64,000 nucleotides of DNA from assembly GCA_947561585.1 (NCBI GenBank), contig CANNZV010000921.1, positions 1 to 64,000 of the forward strand, given 5' to 3'. This document shows positions 1 through 10,801 of this stretch, piece by piece (the first letter of the stretch is position 1; every line of letters begins with the position of its first letter). The position numbers and the translations under genes are program-made. The notes under the pieces are model-generated. The model worked only from the letters and a program-made list of their open reading frames with translations, did no database searches and was not told the origin of the DNA. The stretch comes from Caprella mutica (taxonomy: Eukaryota > Arthropoda > Malacostraca > Amphipoda > Caprellidae).

Positions 1-430
1 CTAAGATTCACAAGCGGATTAACTTCTTCAGTGCGAGATGACTTCGGTCTTTCAGTTCGATCTTTGTCAGCACATGATCCCGTTCGTCTGAATTTTTCTA
101 TCAACGCAAGATGCAAATCTTAGATTAACTCTTGTTAAAATTTCTTCTAAAACATCTCATTACTCCAACAACTGATCCATTTCAGTTGATAATAATAGTC
201 AACAATAATTGTCTGGCTTTTCTTTCCTTATTGAATTTAGCCATTTTTTGAGGTTTACGATTTCGCACATTAAAAAGTAGATTTGAAATAGTTGAAATCT
301 GAAAGTCATATATTGATTTCTTTTCATATCTACTAAAACTGCAAGTATATTTCTTTCATTTGCTGTTTACTAAATATTTGTATCTTTTTTTAGTTTGAGC
401 GTAATAAAATTTCAAAATGGTAAAGTGACT
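1..430. other. no gene seen
   Basis: AT-rich sequence with no usable reading frame, no splice-bounded exon and no clear repeat that I can find. It may be flank of the CXC-protein repeat that starts further right, but no terminal repeat is visible. Confidence 0.4.
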
Positions 431-511
431 TTTGGCCCACCCGGTATTAACAACTCTAAGAACATCTGAAACTTACGACCCCGTGGTTATTGAGAGGATA
501 CTGATCTGTTA

Positions 512-1225
512 GTGTTACTGATCCATCACATGAATGTCACTTCTCCTGGTTTACATGAGATCATACTAATATCGGACAAAAGTGATTCATGTAAGATATG
601 GAACATCAAACATGTAATCGGAGTACTTGGACTAAGCATTGCCAAAATGATATTGCCAATAAATGCACTTCAAGGATGCGATACAACCTCTAGGCTTCAT
701 TCCATTGGGAAGGGAACAGCACTGAAAAAGTAAAGAACTTATCCTAATTTCAAAAAGATATGATGCCTTTTCTCAACAGTGTACCTCAAACAGATGATAT
801 ATACCACGGAAACTGGTGAGAGATTTTTTTTAGTATTACATGGAGTAACAAAATCATCGAATCTCGATCACCATCGATTATGGGGGTATATTAATAAAGT
901 GTGTACTGGGAATAAACCTCTCCAGCCTGAGATGCTCTGCCCAACATTCCATTCGGTGAGAGTGTTCCATCAGGTTCAAGCAAGGATAGGGAATGATTTG
1001 AATCTTCTTGAATTTAGGTGGAGAATGAAAATGACAGGCTGATGCTAATTTACACTTCCAAACCCCCTGCTCCATATTCCCTCTCGAAAATGATCAGATG
1101 CAACTGTAAAGGGGATATTAGTACCAAAAGTTGTACCTGATTCAGATATTTCCTTGCGATGCTCCAATATTTGTGGTCAATGCAGAGGAGTATCTTGCCA
1201 TAATTGTATGGAATATGATTTAAAT
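512..1225 (+). pseudogene. decayed CXC-domain (tesmin/TSO1-like) repeat protein
   Basis: Pieces of one protein are spread over shifted frames. Around 575-730 the frame reads KIWNIKHVIGVLGLSIAK, then LQGCDTTSRLHSIGKGTALK. Around 890-1,045 it reads INKVCTGNKPLQPEMLCPT and, after a shift, a VFHQVQARIGNDLNLLEF block. At 1,092-1,220 a cysteine-rich tail carries RCNCKGD and, after another shift, CSNICGQCRGVSCHNCME. From memory, this order (GCDTTSR block, then HxVQxWxG block, then a CXC tail) matches a multicopy arthropod and cnidarian protein annotated as tesmin/TSO1-like CXC-domain and thought to spread with mobile DNA. At least three frameshifts and an in-frame stop (TGA after KSCT) make it non-functional. 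No terminal repeats were found. Confidence 0.6.
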
Positions 1226-1564
1226 GATAGTACTGTGTATAGTTATAAGTAAAATATAAATAAAATGCGTTTCATTAGCTGCAATTAGCAAAGGAATGAC
1301 ATTTTTAAAATCAGAAAGGTGCTTCAAAAAACTCCACGGATATTGAAACACTGTTTTTAAACCTTCAAAATGAATTTCTTCAATAACTTCGAAATCCAAT
1401 GTCATAAAGTGGTAAATACATTTATGTTATTGTTATCAAGAATATAAATGATTTATCAACGTAACTAGTTTGGGAAGGTAATAAACTTGACGGGAGAGTA
1501 GTATTCTGCATTCTGGCTTCTGATCTCTCTTAACTAGGTAGCTTATTTCATTTGTTCCCTGTTC
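1226..1564. other. probable leader of the YR retroelement
   Basis: AT-rich, with no open frame worth reporting. It directly precedes the gag start, so the 5' terminal or split repeat of the retroelement may lie here, but I could not match it to sequence downstream of the recombinase. Confidence 0.3.
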
Positions 1565-2156
1565 ATGATGTCGTCCGATCTTGAAAACCTCAAAAAATAT
1601 TTCAGACGAAAAATTCAGCTCTCTAGCCGCTCACTCAAAAGCTGCTCCAGTTAATAACGTTCAGTTTAAATCGAAGGGCAATCAAATTCAAGCTAATTTC
1701 ATTCAAAAGGTGACATCAATACTCGCTACTGTTAAAGAAAGGGCCTCCAGAGAAGACTACGACGGCTTTATTGCTAAAATCGACGAAGCTAAGGTAGAAA
1801 TTGATAAAAAGTTCAAACTCATTAGAATCGCAGACAGATCAGACTACGGGTGGGCTACCGTTAATGAATACATTTCTGATGACCTCGCTAGCGACTCTGA
1901 AGACGAAAAGCGTCTACGAAAGGCCGAAAACGCTGCTCAAACCAAAAGAAAGAAGAAACAAGAGTTTCACAAGGCAAAACAGGTAAAACTCGACGAAGCT
2001 TCCACTTCTTCTAATCCTCGTACTCAGTTTTTTCGAGGTCAACGACAGACCCGCATCATTTCTACCGACGACAAGTGCTACGGCTACGGCGTTAGTGGAC
2101 ATTGGAGATCAAAATGTCCTAAGTCAAAGGATCTTAAGTTCGAAAGAACAAACTAG
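1565..2156 (+). pseudogene. gag-like protein of the YR retroelement
   Basis: The likely start is the ATG pair at 1,565/1,568, followed by SSDLENLKK. Near 1,600 the frame shifts by one base and continues to the TAG at 2,154-2,156, giving about 195 residues. A lysine/glutamate-rich middle (DSEDEKRLRKAENAAQTKRK) precedes a C-terminal zinc knuckle at about 2,075-2,120, reading CYGYGVSGHWRSKCP. A normal knuckle is CX2CX4HX4C, and here the second cysteine has become tyrosine. The frame overlaps the next one (2,095-2,451), as gag and pol often do. Confidence 0.7.
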
Positions 2157-4348
2157 CATCAATCTAGATTTAGATGTTAGTATTAGTTTGGAAGATTATA
2201 TAGAGTTTCCTAATATAAGCGTTTTCGGACAGCCCTCTTCATTCGACGATGATTATTTAGTAGAAATTATCGTCGAGGATACTGAATTGACCCAAGTAAA
2301 TCATACTGGTGAGGACCCTATTTCCTCAATCGAGCACTGCTCTGAAGCCTCTAGTGCTAGTAACCTGAAATGCTATGAGCATTTGGCCTCTAGGGCCGGC
2401 GACGCAAAGCGCAGTTGTAGTACTAGTTCGGTGAGTTACGTTGATGTGTAGTGTCTAGGTGTTTAAGATTATGTATAGGATTTTGGGCCAAAATTACTAA
2501 AGACACCTTTATATTAGATTTGATAAAATATGGATACAAAATACCTTTTTTCACCACTCTCGAAATAAAAGAATTAAAAAACAATAAAAGTGCGTTGAAC
2601 GAAAGGGATTTTGTTAACAAAGAAACTTCGAAACTCTTACTTTCAGGTTGCATTACAGAAACTACTTCGAAACCCTGCGTCATAAATCCCTTATCAGTGT
2701 CAGTAAATTATACGGGCAAGAAAAGATTGATATTGGACTTACGTCATGTAAATAACCATATATTCAAATTTTCAATAAAAATATGAAGGGCTGAATATCC
2801 TTAAACAGTACTTAAATTCTGATTACTATATGGCTAAGTTTGATCTTAAATCTGGGTATCATCATGTAGATATATATTCAGAACACCGAACTTATCTCGG
2901 TTTTGCATGGAAAAATGATGACCAAACAACAAAATATTATATATTCAATGTGTTGCCATTTGGACTGTCGTCAGCATGTAGTATATTTACTAAAGTTCTT
3001 AGACCACTAATATGTCATAAGTGAAAACTAGGAATGAGAATCATTATGTACCTAGATGACGGCATAATAGTTAATCACAGTAAACTTCTGATAATTACTC
3101 AAACGGAACAAATTAAAAGCGACCTTTACAATGCAGGATTCTTTATTAATGAGGAGAAATCTATTTGGAAACCAAATAAACAATTAGAATGGTTAGGCGT
3201 CTCTATCAATCTCGTTACTACGAATATCGAATTACCTAAAGATAAAATTATAAGATCTAGGAATTTAATAAATCGAACCCTAGAAAAACCAGTAACTGCT
3301 AGCCAGTGCTAGGCAGTTGTCTAAGGTAACCGGAACTATTATTGCTACTAGAGAAGCAAACGGCATTAAAACTCTTCTTATGACTAAACGATTGCAAATG
3401 TGTATTAGGGATTCTGAATACTGGGATAGATATTTAAAAATTTCAGAAGGTGCACAGGAAGAATTGCTTTATTGGAGTTCTGAATTCACGAAAGATACAA
3501 TTTCCAGCTCAATCGTGCCTAATAATCAAACTTCTCTCACTATTTACACAGATGCAAGCGACATTAATGGAGGTGGATATATTGTGGAATTACCAGGATC
3601 CGATTCCTTTTTCCCATGTTGTGCAAATCAGACATCAGAGAGCAGTACTCATAAAGAGTTAAGGGCACTTTTCCTGATTCTTTACAACTTTAGATGCATA
3701 TTGAACGACACTAAGATTAAATGGTTTTGCGACAACTTGAACGCGGTAAAAATAGTTAAAACCGGTAGTATGATTCTGACACTACATGAAATTATCTTAA
3801 GTATAAACAAGTTATGTTGGGAATCTAGGATAGAAATATTTCCAGAATGGATCGAGCGAGAACGAAACAAGATCGCAGATTCTTTAAGTAGAAACCGGAA
3901 TTGCGACGAATGGTCGGTGTCTAATAACGTGTTTAGTTATTTCGATAAAGTTTGGGGACCGCATACAATCGATCGCTTTGCTAATTCTTGTAACACTAAA
4001 TGCATTAAATTTAACTCTTTCTATCATTGTGAAAATTCCTTAGGAACTGATTGCTTTAATTTTGATTGGAGCGACGAGAACAATTGGTTAGTTCCTCCAG
4101 TGCATCTGATTGGAAGAACTGTAAGCCAACTAAAAAAGTGCAAGGCAAAGGGAACTCTTGTAGTTCCAAAATGGAGAAGTTCATACTTTTGGCCTTTCTT
4201 GTGCGACGATTATGGGAAATTCGCGTCGTTTGTTGTTGATTATATAGAATACAAAAATTCTACAAATTTCTTTACTAGCCCTAATTCCAAATCCGTGTTC
4301 AATGGGAAATTTAAATCTAATGTACTAGTTTTGAAAATAAGATTTTAA
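2095..4348 (+). pseudogene. reverse transcriptase-RNase H of the YR retroelement
   Basis: Segments in four shifted frames make one polyprotein. An acidic linker (2,095-2,451) is followed by the RT fingers with KRLILDLRHVNNHIFK (about 2,718-2,765). The palm has FDLKSGYHHVDI (2,837-2,872) and LPFGLSSACSIFTKVLRPL (about 2,955-3,010). After a stop at 3,022-3,024 comes the catalytic YLDDGI box (about 3,049-3,066) and then EWLGVSI. The RNase H (about 3,530-3,900) keeps TDAS, HKELRAL, WFCDN and ERNKIADSLSR, so the four acidic catalytic positions (D, E, D, D) are present. The tail has DRFANSCNTK and a NNWLVPPVHLIG block that YR elements carry after RNase H. Breaks: TAG at 2,449, a frameshift near 2,785, TGA at 3,022 and TAG at about 3,310. 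Confidence 0.85.
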
Positions 4349-4492
4349 ATTCGTAATCATTAATAATGAATCACACTGATAGTTTTCCAGTGTTTTCTCC
4401 TCTGGTTTAATAACTTAACTTCCTTTCTTTTTTTGTTAACACAATTTTCCTTATTCCCATAGCTAAAAGACTTTCTGATCGATGGTTTCGGG

Positions 4493-5485
4493 GTGAATGA
4501 TTTTCAAGCGAACGGAAACTCCGAATTCAAAGAATTGGTTCAAGAAGCAAAGGCACTCGTTACAGAAAGTAGAGAGCCTGCTACAGTACGAGCTCACGTA
4601 AGCAAATACAACAAGTGGAACCAATGGAGAGAAGAGAATGTAAGCACTAACAACAATAGCGACGTAGGAGCAGTACTTGGGCTCTACCTAACGCATCTAG
4701 TTAACGCTGGGAAATCTGTTTCTTCCCTGAATAATGCATTTTACGGCATAAAGTGAATGCACAAGATAAGAAGGACAGCTGACCCTACCCTACACTCGCT
4801 CCCGAATCTAGTTCTTGAAGGGGGCAGAAGGAAAAATGGTCGGAGAGCGAAAAGCATGAAACCTGTTGATAAGAACCTAATGAATATTATTATTGCGAAA
4901 TTTGGTCAAACTAAATCCTCACTAAGAGAGCTCAGGTTCGCAAGTATGTGCTCAGTAGCATTTCACGGCTTCTTCCGTTTCAATGAAACTTCCGGAACAA
5001 AACTCAGAGATTTATCTTTCAAAAAAGACCATCTCGAAATTTCGCTGCCTAACAGTAAAACTGACACATACAGCAAAGGAGATAAAGTTCTAATATCTAC
5101 AGGTAACAAAGAGGACGACAAAATGCAGGTGCTTCACAGATATTTAAGTATTGTGAAGAGTGAATTATCTGATGGTGACTTCATATTCAAAACCTTGATT
5201 AAGAAAAGGAATAATTGGCAACTGAGCCGCGCTAATAATCCCATATCGTACTCCAAAGCGAGAGAAGAGCTCTATTTTTTTCTTAAGGATATTGTTCCGA
5301 ATCATGCTGAATACGGGTTGCACAGTTTTCGTTCAGGAGGTGCTACTACGGCTGGCGCAAATGGGATAACAGACAGACTACTGAAGAAACACAGAAGATG
5401 GAAATCTGAGGCATCTAAAGACAAGTATATTCACGAGTCTCTAAGTCTAGAGAATTCATTAACAGTTACAAAAAATTTAAGTTGA
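4493..5485 (+). pseudogene. tyrosine recombinase of the YR retroelement
   Basis: About 330 residues in one frame with a single TGA at 4,754-4,756, probably a decayed tryptophan codon. The N-terminal core-binding-like part holds SREPATVRAHVSKYNKWNQW. In the C-terminal part, numbered from the ATG at 4,757, the catalytic set of the lambda-integrase fold is complete: R74 in FHGFFRFNET, H189 and R192 in LHSFRSGG, H212 in KKHRRWKS, and the nucleophile Y224 in KDKYIHES. The element would have inserted as a circular DNA by recombination rather than by integrase-type strand transfer. One stop suggests slower decay than gag/pol, or a recent loss. Confidence 0.85.
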
Positions 5486-5780
5486 TACTCGTGTCACTGT
5501 GTTTACTATCTAGTTTTTGTTGGCAGTATAACCTATTAAATTACTTCATGCCCTTGCTTTTTTTTTTTTCAAGTTAAGGAATAGATTACACTTCTATTCG
5601 AGAGATCAATAAAGCTGCAGTATCCCAGAGTGTGTGCTATTACCTTTACAAGTTAGGTGAAGTTGATAAACTTTTTTTCTGTGATATAACAACACCTATA
5701 AAGTAACATGTAAAAATTAGCTTACTAATATTTTTTTTCCAATTCAGCCACTTTTTCAGCTAGATTGGCCGAACTATAAC
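5486..5780. other. no gene; likely 3' flank of the retroelement
   Basis: Contains an AATAAA-like hexamer at about 5,609 and a T-rich tract near 5,560. I see no coding frame. It could include the 3' terminal repeat of the YR element. Confidence 0.3.
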
Positions 5781-6329
5781 GTTAATGGAAAAAAACATAA
5801 AATTGTTCGATAATGATTTTCCGTATTAAAAAATATCTTCAGATATGTAACTTTTGGTGGAGATAGAAAAGTGACCAATTATCTTCTATATATGTGAATC
5901 TTAATACATATATAGAAAAATAACTGATTATCTTTTAGGTGCGGTACAGGCTTTAGTTACCAAATCACGACTCAGTTTAGTAACCAAACGGTAACTAAAG
6001 CGAGGTAAAGTAACAAGAAATTTATAATTGTCACTCCTTGAATATATATCTTATTTTCTATGAGTTATAGAAAGAAAATTTGTTTTTAAAGAGTTTTTAG
6101 AGTACTACGTATATAAGCATATTAATAATAATATACAGTCTTTCATTGTTTGTGACTGTGACGAAAAAGTTTAAGGTCGTGCATTTATTAAATGATTTAA
6201 AATCCATCCATAGCTTAACTCTCACTCAGTATAGGTGAGTAATTAATAGATACTTAGAGTTCTATAATTATTGTGCTACAATTAACAAACCGCAATTTTA
6301 TGCTCTGTGAAATGTTTTTGGTAGTAGGG

Positions 6330-6475
6330 TACCAAGTTCCAAGTTATTGGTTGGTTCTACAATTTCGGACAAGTCAGAAAAGAAAATTTTATAATTATTA
6401 TTTAACTTCTATTCTTATTGGTATCATGGATCCTAAGTTGGATACCAACTTCTTTTCCAAAAGTTAAGTAATGAT
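6330..6475. mobile_element. possible diverged GGGTAA MITE copy
   Basis: Shares, with gaps, the order GGGTA, AGTTATTGG, TTCTACA, TTTCGG and an internal TTGGTATC/GATACCAA stem with the MITE copies at 46,469 and 58,700. It sits inside the segment that splits the left arm of the long inverted repeat, so it may be part of what was inserted there. Divergence is high. Confidence 0.3.
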
Positions 6476-6953
6476 TATTATATAAAGATTTTCACGTGTT
6501 CGAAAATATGAAACAGTGCAATAATACGGAACTAACCCTAATATAGGACATGCTGAATTTTTGAACCAATTGATTCTAATAACCTCATGTGGATTATAAT
6601 TTTGATGTTTTTTTAGTTATCGTTAAATAATCACAAAAAATTGTCTCAGTTTTCTTTGTCTACGAACGATTCTTATTTCGAAACATGACTCGAAATAAGA
6701 ACCACTTTTAATAAAGTGAGTTGTAATTAAAGCGAGGCTTGCCTGTATTTCTCATCGATAATAAATGGGAAGTAAGAACAGTCTACCTATGAAGAACAGT
6801 CGAACTAGGCATCACTATTTTACTTTGGTCAGCACTTACATAAATTAAGTTTGACTCAGTCTCCCTGCATCAAATTTTTATTTTAGAATTATGTTATTAT
6901 CAAAATAGATTTCCTTGTAAGATTTCCTTGTAACTCTTCAAGTTAAAGACATC

Positions 6954-8325
6954 GCATGTTCTACTCTTCTCTAGTAGGTACCTATTTCTGTGCTGTAACT
7001 TACTTTTTACTTTGAACCAATACAAAGCCGTCGGTTTTCGACTGAAGATTTTATCTCTGTCAGTCAGATCAAGTTTCAGGTAATCCGATTAATAGATAGG
7101 TACAATGAGTCTACATTTCTTACGTTAAGCCCAACATGACTATATCCTGGTTTTACTATTCCGTGAGAAGCCATGTTAATTAGATTGGAGTGACTTTGAA
7201 CATTTTCTTTGTTTCAATTCGCATTAGAGCAGAAAAGTTGAAAATTGATGTAAATTTGAAGTGTGCAAAGTATAAAATTTTCAGGAATGCATTGCCTGTT
7301 TTTGTTGCTAATAAAATAGTTGCATATATTGACGCTTCAATAATTTACATTTAATAAACTGAAAGAAATAACACTCATATTGGAACATGTGCTCTATCAT
7401 TCATTGAACTATGTGGTTCAAATCTAATTAAACGACGTAATCCAAAGTTCGTTGAAACTTGAACCACATGGAAAACACTTATTATCCCACGTGGTATAAA
7501 ACTTATTGAAACACTTGGGAACATATACCACGCAATTCATTGCTTGTTGAATTATATATTGCAACACTCATTGAATCACGTGAACCAACCCAAAAGATTT
7601 ACCAAGCAGCACATTAATTATCTTTCATAATTTGTTTTCAGCCTACCCTGTATGTAGTGTTTTGTGCAAGTTGATGAATACGTTCATCTGTCAAGAGTTG
7701 ATCATTTCAAAAAGGAGCTATATGAGAAATTAAACCAATAAATTGCTATATCAACCACTAATATTTTACTTATCATGATACTTTATTTAGAGTAAAAAAT
7801 TTATTCAAATTGTAGAATGAACTGTTATAGCCTTTACTTCATTTTTGAAAATGTCCTTTTTAAAGTTGATCCATTTCAATTATTCTCCACCTCACTCCAG
7901 AAGAAACTAATTTATTCGTCAATATCATCAACTTATCATATATTTTTTTAAAATTAACATTGCAAAATAGTATGAAATCCAATCATAATTATGCAATTAG
8001 ATTCCCAAAATTACAGTTTTCTCGCCATAAAAGGCTAAAGTTTAATATTCCTTGGCCAAATTTGGCAAGCACATCAGCTGAATATTTTTTTTAATTAAAA
8101 TGAACAAATTTCAGTTTTAGTTACTTCCGAAGAATTCTTGGTAAACACTCTACAATCTCCTGCAGACTGGCATAATGTTAAACAGTTTGAAAAAACACTT
8201 TTGATTCATTTAAAACCCAGTGAACGATTTATATAATAATAAACATAGTAATTAAAAATAATTTTACAATAAAAATTTGAAGCAGAGAGACTGTATCTAA
8301 CTTAATTACAGTATATCGATACCAT
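6954..8325 (+). repeat. truncated duplicate (copy A) of the RING-gene unit
   Basis: Runs parallel to 8,928-12,170 (copy B). The upstream block (CGTCGGTTTTCGAC, AGATCAAGTTTCAG, ATCCTGGTTT) matches 9,010-9,135. From about 7,260 the match jumps to about 11,290, within the intron of copy B, and continues through exon 2 and the 3' flank to GAGAGACTGTATC. Exon 1 and the 5' part of the intron (about 2.1 kb in copy B) are thus absent from copy A, as by one deletion. Direct order is kept, so this is a tandem duplication followed by loss. Confidence 0.8.
7642..7741 (+). pseudogene. orphan exon 2 of the RING-variant gene (copy A)
   Basis: Follows an intact acceptor (TTTGTTTTCAG) and aligns codon for codon with exon 2 of the gene at 11,569-11,671, except that it lacks one codon near its start. 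It keeps the first cysteine of the last zinc pair, has TAG where the expressed copy has tyrosine, then DEYVHLSRVDHF and a terminal TAA at 7,739-7,741. No exon 1 exists upstream, so it cannot make the protein. Confidence 0.75.
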
Positions 8326-8566
8326 GACACAGAGTGCAAGTGCTGACCTAAGTAAGATAGTGATCCCTAGTTTGACTGTTATAACTTCCCATTTGTTATC
8401 GATAAGAAATCCTGCACCTAAAAGAGAATCAGTTCTATATGTATTAAAATCCACATATCCAGAAAATAATTGGTTACTTTTCTATCTCCATCATAAATCA
8501 CATATCTAAAGATAACTGTTAATAAGAAAAAACATTATCGAACAATTTTATGTTTTTGCTATTAAC

Positions 8567-9239
8567 TTAAGCCTTTTTTTGGCGGAAGGGGTGATATTGA
8601 GTAACACTTTTGCGATCTACTGTTTTTAGAATACACATTTTAATGCTCACTTCCGTAACCTCATTTTGAAAAATTTATACGATAGAGTGAGTACATGCAT
8701 AGGTAAATATGTCTCATTAAACATGAATAACTTCCTTTAGGTACGTTCTCATTATACCTCAACTAGCTGTATCCAGAAATATAGGTTAAAATAGGTTCAA
8801 TGAAACATTGAATTGTATATTCGTTGAATGAAAGAATCGAATGATCAATTATTTCCATTCAATTTATTAATCCAATTCAAAAATGAAGTTTTATATTTTC
8901 TTTTGTTACGATTCGAAGAAATGGCCTAGCATGCTCTATTTTCTCCTAGATTCATTTTAATGTCTACCTAGCGCTAGCTATTTCCTTTTCTAAACCAGAA
9001 CAAAGCAGTCGGTTTTCGACCACAAATTTTATCTCTGACATTCAGATCAAGTTTCAGATAAGCCGATTACTAGATAGGAACAATGAATCTACATTCCTTA
9101 GGTTAGGCCTAACATGATGTATCCTGGTTTCAGTGGCTTGAGAATTACAGAAGAAGCTATGTTCAATTTAGTATAAGATCTGAGCCCGTAGTGACTAGAC
9201 CACTTGTCATCAAGCGCTTCAATTTCCTACCAGCAGAAT
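8567..9239. other. 5' flank of the RING-variant gene
   Basis: Non-coding. The part from about 8,928 is shared with copy A and so belongs to the duplicated unit; it probably contains the promoter. I see no confident TATA or initiator. An in-frame TTG at 9,204 extends the reading frame upstream but is not a plausible eukaryotic start. Confidence 0.4.
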
Positions 9240-10801
9240 ATGGATTCTCTAGAAATAAAAGATTTCGAAACATCAAACGAAAGTTCAATGGATTCTGTTC
9301 CGCGCAAACAATCAATTGATGAACTTTTAATATCGATCCAAAAAGGTTGCTCAGGTTATTTATTTGAAAGGTACATTCTTTTTTCGAAAAATGTTGTGGA
9401 AGGAATCATAGCATACTACCAACCAGTAAACATTGAAGAAGTTAAATTTGCTAAACATTCCAAGAAGATTGAAATTTTAACAAAATGTATTACCATGACG
9501 CCCATTCGAGATATTCTAACACCGCCTCATCACAGTGATTTGAAGACCCGTTTATCCAAATTGAAGGAGTTGTGTGATAAATTAGACCGTCTTAAAATTG
9601 CCATGGACTCTCGTGCAGATTGGTCAATCGAGGATATGAATATGACTGTCGCCTGTGGAAATTTTCAGAATAGATTACAAGAAACTATCTGTCTGGTCGA
9701 ATCTGAATTAAGAGGATCCTTGAATTCAGATTTGAATAATTGGTGGCATGACCCCTATGCTTGCAATGTGTATACTAAGATGGATTGTGTCTTGGAGAAT
9801 ATAGAAGATGGAGATCAACATGGCAGCTATATTTACAAATACAAATGCAAAACAAATTACTTGACAAACTACAATGAAAATCCAGACGTAGTAGTAACCT
9901 TGAACAAATTTATTAAGAAGAAGAAATTTAACTTTGGTCAATATTTAACTGCCGAGTCTTCGAATATAATGAAGAGTGGAATTATAAAAAACAGCCTTGT
10001 AAAGTTCAAAAGGAAGATAGAGATAACTAGTGTTTATTACCTGAAATCACTTCTTAAATATGACGAGGAAAGATTACTAGAAAAGAAAAAGAAGCTCAAC
10101 ACAGTCATTGACACATTTCTAGTTGAATTTTTTGATATTAGACACAAAGAAAAATGCATTTCTATTCATGATATAGAGTATACATTCTTTTTCATTGAAC
10201 TATTCATTAGTGTCGTTAATTATATAGCGACATGTTCTAATACAGAAAATAATTTCATCGAATGGTTTGAAGAGCTGCAGATTAAGGTCATAGATTTATT
10301 AAAAGTAATCAACCTGATAAGATTCTCAGAGTTAACCATTCCAAAAACTATCAATCTCCATCTTATTACCAAAATAGCTGCATCGTTATCCATCCTTATT
10401 AACTACAGACGACGGCTTCTTCTTGAAGGTTTAACTGGCAACGACTACTTTCGGAACTGCAACAGACTCTTGATTAGAATAGTGGCGCAGCTTTACAATG
10501 ACGACAAGAGTAATACACCATTGTTCAATGGTTACGAAACCAAAGAAGAGTACAAATCCGTGGAGGTTAAGTTGCCGGATGAACCAAGAATTAAGATAAA
10601 CAAGATATCGCAAAAGTCTACTGGCAAGTGGTTGGAGAAGCTTCTAAGTGTGGATTTTGATGCTGTTAAAAAGGAGTCTTGTCTTATGTGTGGTGAAAAC
10701 TATTCCATAGATTCGGATCTGGTGCTTTTCTTGAATTGCAACAATGTAATCTGTTTTAAATGTGCTCATCATTGGTTCAGAGTCTGCGATGTAAAGAAAA
10801 A
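9240..10801 (+). CDS. exon 1 of the RING-variant gene
   Basis: Carries the whole unrecognised region and the first six positions of the RING-like motif. The frame would hit TAA at 10,803-10,805 if unspliced, so the intron must be removed to complete the zinc finger. Confidence 0.75.

Larger units (their letters stand above)
1565..5485 (+). mobile_element. tyrosine-recombinase retroelement (DIRS/Ngaro type), decayed
   Basis: Reading left to right: a gag-like protein with a retroviral-type zinc knuckle, a reverse transcriptase, an RNase H and, in place of a DDE integrase, a tyrosine recombinase. That order and the recombinase define YR retrotransposons (DIRS, Ngaro, PAT). No methyltransferase-like domain is visible after the RNase H, which favours an Ngaro-like layout, but the region is damaged. 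Frameshifts and stops interrupt gag and pol; the recombinase has one internal TGA. All catalytic landmarks are still readable, so this is a middle-aged insertion. The split or inverted termini typical of the group were not located, so the ends given are those of the coding part. Confidence 0.85.
5781..8566. repeat. long inverted repeat bracketing a decayed gene copy
   Basis: The stretch 5,781-5,947 matches the reverse complement of about 8,415-8,566 at high identity; both have the core CATAAAATTGTTCGATAATG and GGAGATAGAAAAGT. The stretch 6,725-6,905 matches the reverse complement of about 8,235-8,430, with cores such as AAATGGGAAGT and GGTCAGCACTT. The left arm is therefore split by about 770 bp of unrelated sequence (5,948-6,724), while the right arm is continuous. 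The similarity stops sharply at 5,781 and 8,566. Between the arms lies copy A of the RING-gene unit. This could be a long-TIR transposon that carries a gene, or a fold-back rearrangement; no target duplication is visible at the outer ends. Confidence 0.65.

Noticed and set aside
1220..1405. 61-codon minus-strand frame
   Set aside because: No homology or splice context; lies in AT-rich flank of the retroelement.
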